NCBI GenBank assembly: GCA_963662815.2
Contig: CAXXWA010000020.1
Location: forward strand, 372,001 to 436,000
Length of the DNA: 64,000 nt
DNA from: JAPPHA01 sp963662815
Lineage (GTDB): Bacteria > Pseudomonadota > Alphaproteobacteria > Rhodobacterales > Rhodobacteraceae
Direction: 5' to 3'
In this document: positions 53,378 through 61,153 of the stretch, piece by piece
How the letters are laid out: every line of letters begins with the position of its first letter
Position numbering within the stretch: position 1 is the first letter of the stretch
Notes under the pieces: model-generated
Told to the model about the DNA's origin: nothing
The model's database searches: none
The model's input: the letters and a program-made list of their open reading frames with translations, nothing else
Translations under genes and position numbers: made by a program

Positions 53378-54916
53378 GTGCCGAAGCGTCCGAATATCCT
53401 CTTCCTGATGATGGACCAGCAGGCCGCGTCGGCATTGTCGGTCTACGGGGGAGCCACGGCCCGGACGCCGAACATCCAGGCCCTGGCCGACCGGGGCGTC
53501 GTCTTCGACAACGCCTACTCGAACTTTCCTGTCTGCGCGCCTTCGCGCGCATCCATGATGAGCGGCCGGCTGGCCAGCCGGATCGGATGTTACGACAATG
53601 CGGCGGAATTCCGCGCGTCCATCCCGACGATCGCCCACTATCTCAGGTTCCTCGGCTATCAGACGACGCTCTGCGGGAAGATGCATTTCATCGGGCCGGA
53701 CCAGCTGCACGGATTCGAGGAGCGACTGACTCCCGAGATCTACTCGGCCGATTTCCGCACTCTGCCCCAATGGGATGGAGTTGACGACGACTTCGCCACC
53801 GACGCCCGCGAAGCGCTCGTCCGGGCGGGACCGGTCGAGAGAACCGTCCAGATGGACTATGACGAAGAAGTGGAGTTCAATGCCAGGCGAAAACTGTACG
53901 ACCTGGCGAGAAGCGACGATTCCCGCGAATTCTTCCTCGCCGTGTCCTTCACCCATCCGCACGAGCCGTATCTGTGCCGGCAGGAGCACTGGGATCGTTA
54001 CTCGGACAGCGAAATCGAGCTTCCGGCCGTTCCGGCGCCGGCTGCCTCCGAGCTCGACGAACACAGCCGCAGGATCCGCCTTCACTACAACCTGCCTGCG
54101 CCGGGAGTAACCGATCAGCACGTCCGGAATGCCCGACGCGCATACTACGGATCCATGTCCTACGTCGACGACATGATCGGCCGAATCCTCAGGGTCCTCG
54201 ACGAAACCGGACAGGCGGACGACACGGTCGTTCTTCTGACATCAGACCACGGCGACATGCTCGGCGAACGCGGGCTGTGGTTCAAGAAGGTGTTCTTCGA
54301 GAATGCCGTGAAGGTCCCCCTGATCCTCTGCGGCCCGGGTTTCGAACCGCGGCGCATCCACGAAAACGTTTCATTGATCGACCTGTTGCCGACCCTTGTC
54401 GACATAGCCGACCTCTCCGGCGCCTTCGAGCCGGTCCGGCCGTTCGCCGGGAACAGCTTCATTCCGCTGGCGAGGGGGGCGGCAGGAAGCTGGCCGGATA
54501 CCGTCTACAGCGAAATGACCTGCGAGGGCGTGACCGAGCCGGTGATGATGGTCAGGCAGGGAGTGCACAAGTACATCTACTCTGCCTCGGCTCCGCCGCT
54601 TCTCTTCGATCTCGCCGACGACCCGCACGAACGGGTGAACCTCGCCGGACAGGCCCGGACGGCCGCGCGCGAGGGCGAGCTTCGCGACCTCGGCGACCGC
54701 ATGTGGGGAGACCTGGGCGCGCTTCGGGCCGCCATCGTTACGAGCCAGAAGACTCGCCTTTTCGTCCGGGATGCCCTGGAGACGGGAGCGGCATATTCGT
54801 GGGACGACAATCCGCACACGTTTACTGGCGGGCGGTATCTTCGGCGGGGACGGTCATACAACGCGTGGAACTACGCCGGCGTAGACCGCCTGCGCAGCCG
54901 GCGCCACCCGGGGTAG
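53378..54916 (+). CDS. betC: choline-sulfatase
   Basis: It hydrolyses choline-O-sulfate to choline and sulfate. 512 residues. The formylglycine site is CAPSRASMMSGRLASRIG (C-x-P-S-R, needing FGE-type activation). Metal ligands lie in LFLMMDQQAASALSVYG and LTSDHGDMLGERGLW. LCGKMHFIGPDQLHGFEERL, TYPADF-like EIYSADF and the C-terminal TRLFVRDAL and YNAWNYAGVDRL are typical of BetC. The start is GTG 53378 with GAGGA 9 nt upstream. It lies between the binding protein and the permease genes, so choline sulfate is a plausible transported substrate. Confidence 0.9.
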   Translation: MPKRPNILFLMMDQQAASALSVYGGATARTPNIQALADRGVVFDNAYSNFPVCAPSRASMMSGRLASRIGCYDNAAEFRASIPTIAHYLRFLGYQTTLCGKMHFIGPDQLHGFEERLTPEIYSADFRTLPQWDGVDDDFATDAREALVRAGPVERTVQMDYDEEVEFNARRKLYDLARSDDSREFFLAVSFTHPHEPYLCRQEHWDRYSDSEIELPAVPAPAASELDEHSRRIRLHYNLPAPGVTDQHVRNARRAYYGSMSYVDDMIGRILRVLDETGQADDTVVLLTSDHGDMLGERGLWFKKVFFENAVKVPLILCGPGFEPRRIHENVSLIDLLPTLVDIADLSGAFEPVRPFAGNSFIPLARGAAGSWPDTVYSEMTCEGVTEPVMMVRQGVHKYIYSASAPPLLFDLADDPHERVNLAGQARTAAREGELRDLGDRMWGDLGALRAAIVTSQKTRLFVRDALETGAAYSWDDNPHTFTGGRYLRRGRSYNAWNYAGVDRLRSRRHPG

Positions 54917-54994
54917 CGCCATGACGGCAAGCGGATTGCGGATTCTCGACCTGCGTCCTCGGCCAGCCTGTCAGGACGGATGAAGGAGTCGTCG

Positions 54995-55717
54995 ATGGCA
55001 GGACGGATCGTCGCCGTCGTGGCGCTGACGGCATTCCTTTTCGGACTCAGTTTCGCAACGTTTTCCGAGTTGCGGATCTTTCTGCCGGCCATGCTGCGCG
55101 GGGCCGTTGTGACGCTGCAGGTTTCCATGCTCGCGGCGGCCCTTTTCGTCGTCATGTCGTTCCTTGCCGGAATCGCCAAGGACAGCGGGCTCCGGCCAGT
55201 GCGCTGGCTCGCGATCGCCTATATCGAAGTATTCCGGGGCACGTCCCTGCTCGTGCAGCTCTTCTGGCTTTACTTCGTCCTTCCCGAATTCGGAATCGTC
55301 CTCTCGCCGATGTTGGCCGGCGTTCTGGGCGTCGGACTAAATTTCGGGGCTTACGGCGCCGAAGTCGTCCGTGGCGCGATGCTCGCAGTCCCCAAGGGCC
55401 AACACGAGGCTTCCGTCGCGCTGAACCTGTCGGAACGGGCCAGCCTGTTTCGCATCGTGATTCCGCAGGCGGTCGTCGTAATGATTCCCGGCATGACGAA
55501 CCTTACGATCGAACTGATCAAGGCGACGGCGCTGGTGTCCGCCGTTACGCTCGTCGATATCACTTATGCGTCCGTACAGCAGAATCAGCTTCATTACCGG
55601 ACGCTCGAAATCTTCACGATCACCGTTATGCTCTACTACTGCTTCGCCCAGTTCGTCAGGTTCGGTGGCAGCGCGCTTGAAGACCGGTTCTCCCGGCACC
55701 TGAGACGGGGGCACTGA
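54995..55717 (+). CDS. amino acid-type ABC transporter permease (EhuC-like)
   Basis: 240 residues, HisM/ArtQ family with about five membrane helices. The EAA-loop region reads EVVRGAMLAVPKGQHEASVA then LNLSERASLFRIVIPQAVVV. RGTSLLVQLFWLYFVLPEFG is the typical early motif. I prefer the ATG at 54995 (MAGRIVAVVAL) because AAGGAG lies 6-7 nt upstream; ATG 54980 would start inside that site. The second permease gene starts 3 bp after its stop. Confidence 0.88.
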   Translation: MAGRIVAVVALTAFLFGLSFATFSELRIFLPAMLRGAVVTLQVSMLAAALFVVMSFLAGIAKDSGLRPVRWLAIAYIEVFRGTSLLVQLFWLYFVLPEFGIVLSPMLAGVLGVGLNFGAYGAEVVRGAMLAVPKGQHEASVALNLSERASLFRIVIPQAVVVMIPGMTNLTIELIKATALVSAVTLVDITYASVQQNQLHYRTLEIFTITVMLYYCFAQFVRFGGSALEDRFSRHLRRGH

Positions 55718-55720
55718 TCA

Positions 55721-56386
55721 ATGGACTGGCGATGGGACTTCACGCTTGACGTCGTCATTCCCCGCCTGTGGGAAGCCGCCGGGGTGACGGTGTATGCCAC
55801 ATTCGCGTCGTTCCTGCTCGCGCTTGTCGGCGGGCTGATCCTGATGCTCCTGAAGACGTCGAAAAACCGGATCGTGTCCATCGTAGTGACCGAGTTCATC
55901 GAACTCATTCGGGCTACGCCTCTGCTCGTCCAGATTTTCTTCCTGTTCTTCCTGCTGCCCGAGGTGGGCATCACGCTGCCCCCGCTCACATCCGGAATCA
56001 TCGCGATCGCGCTCTACAATTCGACCCTGTGCGCAGAGGTCTACCGCGCGGGCCTTCAAGCCGTGCCGCGCGGCCAGTGGGAGGCGGCGATGGCGCTCAA
56101 CCTGTCGGCATACCGGACGTTCCGGAGAATCATCATACCTCAGTCCCTGCCCCCGATCGTGCCGGCGCTCGGCAACTACCTGATCGCAATCTTCAAGGAG
56201 ACCCCCCTGCTCTCCTTCGTGGCGGTCGGCGAGATCATGCACGCATCGAAACTGATCGGTTCCGAGTACTACCGCTTCACCGAGGCCGTGACTATTGCCG
56301 GTGTCTTCTTCCTCGTCATGAGCCTCGTGTCGGCGCAGCTCGTCCGCCTTGTCGAGACCTATCTGCAAAGGAGCATTCAGCGGTGA
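55721..56386 (+). CDS. amino acid-type ABC transporter permease (EhuD-like)
   Basis: 221 residues of the same HisM/ArtM family: EFIELIRATPLLVQIFFLFF, then EVYRAGLQAVPRGQWEAAMA and LNLSAYRTFRRIIIPQSLPP, then IFKETPLLSFVAVGEIMHAS. Its TGA overlaps the GTG of the ATPase gene by 4 bp, so translation is coupled. With the preceding permease it would form the heterodimeric membrane channel. Confidence 0.9.
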   Translation: MDWRWDFTLDVVIPRLWEAAGVTVYATFASFLLALVGGLILMLLKTSKNRIVSIVVTEFIELIRATPLLVQIFFLFFLLPEVGITLPPLTSGIIAIALYNSTLCAEVYRAGLQAVPRGQWEAAMALNLSAYRTFRRIIIPQSLPPIVPALGNYLIAIFKETPLLSFVAVGEIMHASKLIGSEYYRFTEAVTIAGVFFLVMSLVSAQLVRLVETYLQRSIQR

Positions 56387-57159
56387 AGGAGCCGAAAATC
56401 CAGTTCGAGAAGGTTCTCAAGGCCTATGGCGATCTCAAGGTCCTGGAAGACCTGGACTTCCATGTCGACGAGAACGAAGTCGTGGCCATCATAGGGCCGT
56501 CGGGGTCCGGGAAGACCACCGTCCTGCGCGTTCTGATGACGCTGGAGGGGATTCAGGGCGGAACGATCCTCGTCGACGGGGAACCCCTGAACGTGATGCG
56601 CCAGGGCGGACGGCTGGTGCCGGCCGGCACGGCGCATGTCCGGCGCATCCGGTCGAAGATCGGCATGGTGTTCCAGAACTTCAATCTCTTTCCGCACATG
56701 ACGGCGCTCGAGAACTGCATCGAAGCCCCGGTGCAGACCAAAGGGTTGACGAAGGCGCAAGCCACCGTGGAAGCACTGGAGCTTCTGGCCATGGTAGGCC
56801 TTACCGACAAGCGCGACCATTACCCCAGCCAGCTCTCGGGCGGCCAGCAGCAGCGGGTCGCCATCGCACGTGCGCTCGCGATGCGGCCCGAGATCCTGCT
56901 CTTCGACGAACCGACGTCGGCGCTGGACCCGGAAATGGTGGGTGAAGTCCTGAACGTGATCCGGGACCTTGCGAAGTCCGGCCACTACACGATCCTCCTC
57001 GTCACCCACCAGATGGGTTTCGCCCGGGAAGTCGCCGACAGGGTGTGCTTCTTCGATGGCGGCATCGTGGTCGAAGAAGGAACCCCGGACGACGTCTTCG
57101 GGAATCCGCAGAGCGATCGGCTCCGGCACTTCCTGAGCAAGATCCTCGAGGCAACATGA
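56383..57159 (+). CDS. amino acid-type ABC transporter ATP-binding protein (EhuA-like)
   Basis: 258 residues starting at GTG 56383 with AAAGGAG 9 nt upstream. Walker A GPSGSGKTT, Q-loop GMVFQNFNLFPHM, signature LSGGQQQRVAIARALA, Walker B ILLFDEPTSALDPE and switch-His LVTHQM are all present. The extra insert ILVDGEPLNVMRQGGRLVPA near residue 70 and the SKIGMVFQNFN segment match EhuA of ectoine transporters. It completes the ABC system of the locus. Confidence 0.92.
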   Translation: MKEPKIQFEKVLKAYGDLKVLEDLDFHVDENEVVAIIGPSGSGKTTVLRVLMTLEGIQGGTILVDGEPLNVMRQGGRLVPAGTAHVRRIRSKIGMVFQNFNLFPHMTALENCIEAPVQTKGLTKAQATVEALELLAMVGLTDKRDHYPSQLSGGQQQRVAIARALAMRPEILLFDEPTSALDPEMVGEVLNVIRDLAKSGHYTILLVTHQMGFAREVADRVCFFDGGIVVEEGTPDDVFGNPQSDRLRHFLSKILEAT

Positions 57160-57518
57160 CCAGGGCCGCGACAGAGACAGTTCGGTCATCCCGGCGATCA
57201 GGAGTGCGAAAGACGGCGCTTCTCCGGTTCCGGCGGCAGTCGTCAGCGACCCGCCACCCGACCGGGCCAGAGGCGTCCTCGACCGGAAAGCAGTGGCCGA
57301 GATCGGGGCCAGCCCCGGCTCGCGGGCATGGCCCGGAGTCCGGTGACCCGTCGGACCGACCCGCCCTTCCGCCCTTGGCGAGTTGCCGAACACACGATCC
57401 AGAGAACTCCTTGCCGCCGGCCAGCTCGTCCTCCCGCACGATTCGGGTTGGTTGCCCCGGCGGACTCCCGGCCCGCACCGACGAAGCCGCGATCTTGGGG
57501 AAGTGAGGCCGGCAGGTG
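57160..57518. other. spacer between ATPase gene and GntR regulator
   Basis: About 360 bp, GC-rich, without a recognisable gene. It is long enough to carry a separate promoter for the regulator, but I could not pick one convincingly. Confidence 0.4.
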
Positions 57519-58211
57519 ATGGGAGAGACGCTGCTCAACTACGGTGACGGCCCTCGTGCCATCTACGAGGAGCTCAAGCAGAGAATCATCGCGGGGGAAC
57601 TCGAGGGGGGAAGCGAACTGAAAATCATGCCCCTCGCGGACGAACTCGGCGTGAGCATCGTCCCCGTTCGTGAAGCCATCCGAATCCTGGCGGCGGAGGA
57701 CCTGATCATTCTCCGACCGCGGCGCAGCCCCATTGTCGCCAAGGTCGACCGTCGGGATCTCCTCGAAATCAATCGAATTCGCGGGGCGCTCGAACCTGTC
57801 GTTCTCGAGAACGCCGTGTCCCGTCACTCCCCGGAGACGCTTGCGGGCTGCGCGTCGCTGCTGGAACAGGACCGCAATTGCGACGACCTGTGGGAAAAGG
57901 TCGAACTGAACAGGCGGTTTCACCTCGAGCTTCTGGCACCGTCCTCGTTCAGGCGAATCCGGTCCGTCATCTCGGATCAGTACGTGGGCCTTGCCCGCCT
58001 GACCCATTTCCTGGTGATGAAGGAACCCGGCCTCATCGACCCGCACCACGGCGAGCATGAGGCAATCCTGGACGCGGTTGGTCGGGCGGCCGTCCCATTG
58101 GCCGTGCGACTGCTGAGCGAGCACATTGCACGGGCAACGGAACGCGCCCGTCATCTACTCGACGACTCCGGCATCACAAGCGACAAGCGACCTCAAGCCA
58201 CCAGTCGTTGA
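57519..58211 (+). CDS. GntR-family (FCD subfamily) transcriptional regulator
   Basis: 230 residues. The winged helix (AIYEELKQRIIAGELEGGSE, then LADELGVSIVPVREAIRILA and LIILRPRRSPIVAKV) is followed by an all-helical FCD effector domain. That domain has the metal- or ligand-binding pattern D/E...NRRFHLELL..., H-GEHEAILDAV and the final LLSEHIAR. It most likely senses a small acid or amino compound and controls the neighbouring transport and catabolism genes. ATG 57519 used; a GTG directly precedes it at 57516. Confidence 0.88.
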   Translation: MGETLLNYGDGPRAIYEELKQRIIAGELEGGSELKIMPLADELGVSIVPVREAIRILAAEDLIILRPRRSPIVAKVDRRDLLEINRIRGALEPVVLENAVSRHSPETLAGCASLLEQDRNCDDLWEKVELNRRFHLELLAPSSFRRIRSVISDQYVGLARLTHFLVMKEPGLIDPHHGEHEAILDAVGRAAVPLAVRLLSEHIARATERARHLLDDSGITSDKRPQATSR

Positions 58212-58689
58212 CCGGGGAATCGTTCGGCTCGAAGTCGCGGCACGGGCCCGAGTCTTGCCCATCGCCCCGGGGTTCTGAATTGCCGGAACGCCGGGACCGC
58301 CGCCAGAATCCCGGATCCCTTGCCTGTGGATCCTCTCCCCGGGGGAGACCGAACCGGTGCTTGCGATGACCAAGAGTCGTTCGGCAACCGCGACGATGAT
58401 ACCGTTCACGGCGTAGACGCATGCCGACCGATGCCGTCCCACCGGGAGGTCTGACGGAGGATCATGTCCTGATCCGGATCGCGTCCGGGCTCGTCAATCG
58501 CCGGGGCACGGTCCGAGACTCGGCGGACGCTCGCAACGCGTGCCTGGACAGAGCCGCGCCAACCAGTTCCGCGCACGCAACGGCCGCGTGTCAACGCGGT
58601 TGCGCGGGGTCGGCGCGCGCTCTCCATTGATGCTCCGGCCAATGCATCCGGGTGCCGACGGATCGGCGTCGTCGACATCGCCCACACCG
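58212..58689. other. convergent spacer between GntR and LysR genes
   Basis: About 480 bp with no recognisable coding sequence and no clear terminator with a T-run. A GC-rich hairpin-like stretch occurs near 58330-58345 (CTCTCCCCGGGGGAG). Confidence 0.4.
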
Positions 58690-59646
58690 TTACCGTCGCA
58701 CCTTGTGTTCAGACGGGTTCTCGTCCGTTCCGGCATCGCGCAGTTCCGCAGCGCCCTGCCCAGCCGGACCGAATTGCGACATGCTTGCGAACCTTGCGAC
58801 GTGGTCCATGAAAACGCGGACTCGCTCTGTCTTCCGCAGATCCGAGTGCGTCAGAATCCAGAGATCCGTGGCCATTGTCGGAATGGCTTCTCCCACGCGG
58901 CTCAAACTTGCGTCATGCTCGCCGAGATAGCAGGGCAAGACGGACAAGCCGAGTCCGGCTCTGACCGCCGAATGCATCCCGTACACGCTGTTCACCCGAA
59001 TTCGGCATCGCTCGATATGTCCTTCCTGTTCGAGCCAACGGTCGAACGCGGAATACGTCATGCTGTCGTCCGGACCGATCCAGTCGGCGGAGGCCATCCA
59101 TTCGGCATCCTTGGCCTGGGCGGAGAGAGTCGCCGCAATGTATGCCGCCTGCTCGATGTTTCCGATTCTGCGGCCGACGAGATTCTCGTCAGGTTCGCGG
59201 GCCGGGCGCACGGCAACGTCCGCTTCCCGCCTGGACAGGTTGAAGACATCGTTGGACACCACCAACTCAAGCCGGATGTCGGGATATGCCCTGCGGAGCT
59301 CCCGCAGCCCCCGCGACAGCCAGCCGAATAGCAGCGCGTCGGTCGTGGCAATTCGCAGCGTTCCGGACGGCCGCAGGTCCCGGCCGGCTATTCGGCGCTC
59401 CACTGCCAGGACATCGCTCCCCAGCCGTTCGACGAGCGCGGAAACCTCCGCCGCCGCAGCCGTACCGGCGTAACCGTCACGGGCCCGATCAAAGAATCGC
59501 ACCTCCATTTTCTGCTCAAGCCGGTTCAGCCTGCGAAATGCGGTAGGATGGCTGACGCGAAGCGCGCGTGCCGCTCCTGAAAGCGTTCCGGCGTCAGCAA
59601 TGGCATGCACCAGGCGCATGTCGTCCCAAGTCAGCTGGTTGTACAT
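58690..59646 (-). CDS. LysR-family transcriptional regulator
   Basis: 318 residues. The N-terminal HTH reads LVHAIADAGTLSGAARALRV then SHPTAFRRLNRLEQKMEVRF. The effector domain follows with GTLRIATTDALLFGWLSRGL, RREADVAVRPAREPDEN and YGMHSAVRAGLGLSVLPCYL. It is divergent from the quinone reductase gene with only 95 bp between starts, so it probably regulates that gene. The C-terminal tail (DENPSEHKVRR) is short and basic. Confidence 0.9.
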   Translation of the reverse strand: MYNQLTWDDMRLVHAIADAGTLSGAARALRVSHPTAFRRLNRLEQKMEVRFFDRARDGYAGTAAAAEVSALVERLGSDVLAVERRIAGRDLRPSGTLRIATTDALLFGWLSRGLRELRRAYPDIRLELVVSNDVFNLSRREADVAVRPAREPDENLVGRRIGNIEQAAYIAATLSAQAKDAEWMASADWIGPDDSMTYSAFDRWLEQEGHIERCRIRVNSVYGMHSAVRAGLGLSVLPCYLGEHDASLSRVGEAIPTMATDLWILTHSDLRKTERVRVFMDHVARFASMSQFGPAGQGAAELRDAGTDENPSEHKVRR

Positions 59647-59668
59647 AATTGCAATACTCCCTTACGAA

Positions 59669-59690
59669 ATTGCCAATTGATATTGCGAAT
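59669..59690. promoter_or_regulatory. imperfect palindrome in the LysR/quinone reductase spacer
   Basis: ATTGCCAATTGATATTGCGA begins an ATTxxCAAT-N4-ATTGxxAAT dyad (14 of 22 positions symmetric). It is a plausible LysR binding site between the divergent genes. Confidence 0.45.
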
Positions 59691-59741
59691 TCGGGTATCA
59701 TATGGTGAGGCGGAGTTGCAGTCCAGGGTCGAGGGACCGAT

Positions 59742-60476
59742 GTGCATGCCTTGATTGTTCACTGTCATCCCGAGCCGACGTCGTTCAATGGCGCGCTTAC
59801 CGAAGTGGCCGCGGAGACGTTGCGGGAGCGAGGATTTTCCGCCGAAGTCTCCGACCTTTATCGCGAGGGGTTCGATCCCGCCGAGCGCGCGGAGCACTAT
59901 GCGAGCCGGCATGACGCCTCCTCATTCTCGCCCTTGGACGAGCAGCGCCACGCCTCCGAAGCAAACACGTTGCCGAAAGAGGTTCAGAGGGAAATCGCGC
60001 GGCTGGAACGCGCGGACCTGTTGGTGTTTCAATTCCCGATCTGGTGGCACGGCCAGCCAGCCATGCTCAAGGGATGGTTCGACAGGGTTTTTGTGAATGG
60101 AGGCCTCTACACAAGCGCCATGCGCTACGACCGAGGCCACTTTCGCGGCAAGACGGCGGTGTGCTCCGTTACGACCGGCGCTCCGGAATTCGCATTCGGA
60201 CCAGGATCCCGCGGCGGGAAAATCGAGAGCATCCTTTGGTCAACGCATTTTTCGCTCCACTACATGGGTTTCCGCGTTTTGCCGCCCTTCGTGGCCTTCG
60301 GCATCAAGGCGCGCGGCTTTGCATATGCGGACAGTGACGACAATGATCGGCGTCTGAGCTTGTATCTCGCGACATGGAACGAAAGGCTTAAAGCCCTGGA
60401 TCAGGATTCACCGCTCAAGTTCCAGGGTTGGAGCGACTGGGATGAACATGGTCGCTCGACGAAAACGCGACCCTGA
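59742..60476 (+). CDS. NAD(P)H:quinone oxidoreductase, flavodoxin-like fold
   Basis: 244 residues of the Flavodoxin_2 (NQO1/KefF-like) family. N-terminal FMN motif ALIVHCHPEPTSFNGALTEV. LVFQFPIWWHGQPAMLKGWF (the WW motif) is in the middle, followed by DRVFVNGGLY and the nucleotide-binding CSVTTGAPEFAFGPGSRGG. It reduces quinones or electrophiles with NAD(P)H. GTG 59742 is the start, with GAGGG six nt upstream. It is transcribed divergently from a LysR gene. Confidence 0.88.
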   Translation: MHALIVHCHPEPTSFNGALTEVAAETLRERGFSAEVSDLYREGFDPAERAEHYASRHDASSFSPLDEQRHASEANTLPKEVQREIARLERADLLVFQFPIWWHGQPAMLKGWFDRVFVNGGLYTSAMRYDRGHFRGKTAVCSVTTGAPEFAFGPGSRGGKIESILWSTHFSLHYMGFRVLPPFVAFGIKARGFAYADSDDNDRRLSLYLATWNERLKALDQDSPLKFQGWSDWDEHGRSTKTRP

Positions 60477-61153
60477 CCGGCAGCGCCTGGCTTCGCCAGC
60501 GTTTCGTCGCCTGACGGTTTGCGCGGGCGGGAAGCCCGACAGAATCGCCCTTGGCGCGCTGGTCACGCACCCTGCGCAGAAGGCCTGGTCCGTGCAGACC
60601 CCGGCACGGGAACTGGTTGTCCGGACCAAAGCCCGATGCAACCAGCAAGACCTGCTCAGAACCAAGTCTCCGAAAGCCCGTGACGCATGCGACCCTCCGC
60701 AAGCCGGTTTCTCGTCGCCTTCCACCGCCAGGTTGTCGAACAAGTACTCGGCGAAACGGCCGCCGGCTTCGCCGGCCGAGAGCGACTCCCCGAGGTGGCG
60801 GACGCCATTTGCGTCCTGCCGATCGACGTCTTCGAACTGACGTCCGTCGAAGCTGCGACCTCCCGTGAAAGAAGGTTTGCCTGTTGGTGCTCGTCGCGAA
60901 GATACAGACCTCGCTCGATTTCCTATCGATGCCCTTCTTTCGAATGGCGTTCTGAACACTTGCCATTTCGCGGCGGTACGGTTCGGCCGAGTGCGAAATC
61001 CCGGCGAAGCGCTGCCCAGGGGAAGACTGCCGGGGTCAGTGCCCTCGAAACAGCCGGAAAACTGCGGACCCGGCCGATTCCGCTCGCCCCTGTCCGCCGC
61101 GCGGACCAATGGAAGGGCCCCTGCCCCGTTGCTCGAGCCTTGGCCGCGAGAAG
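60477..61153. other. gene-poor region before the SNF2 gene
   Basis: About 680 bp. Several open frames overlap on both strands (for example 60687-61157 plus and 60408-61109 minus), but none has a recognisable motif or good start signals. I treat it as non-coding or debris. Confidence 0.45.

Noticed and set aside
53333..54121. 262-codon frame antisense to choline-sulfatase
   Set aside because: Shadow frame of betC without any domain signature.
58700..58740. Similarity to an Illumina adaptor (GTTCAGACG followed by a partly matching stretch, about 20 of 25 bases)
   Set aside because: The bases encode the C-terminal tail of the LysR protein in frame and the mismatches are spread through the match, so coincidence is more likely than contamination.
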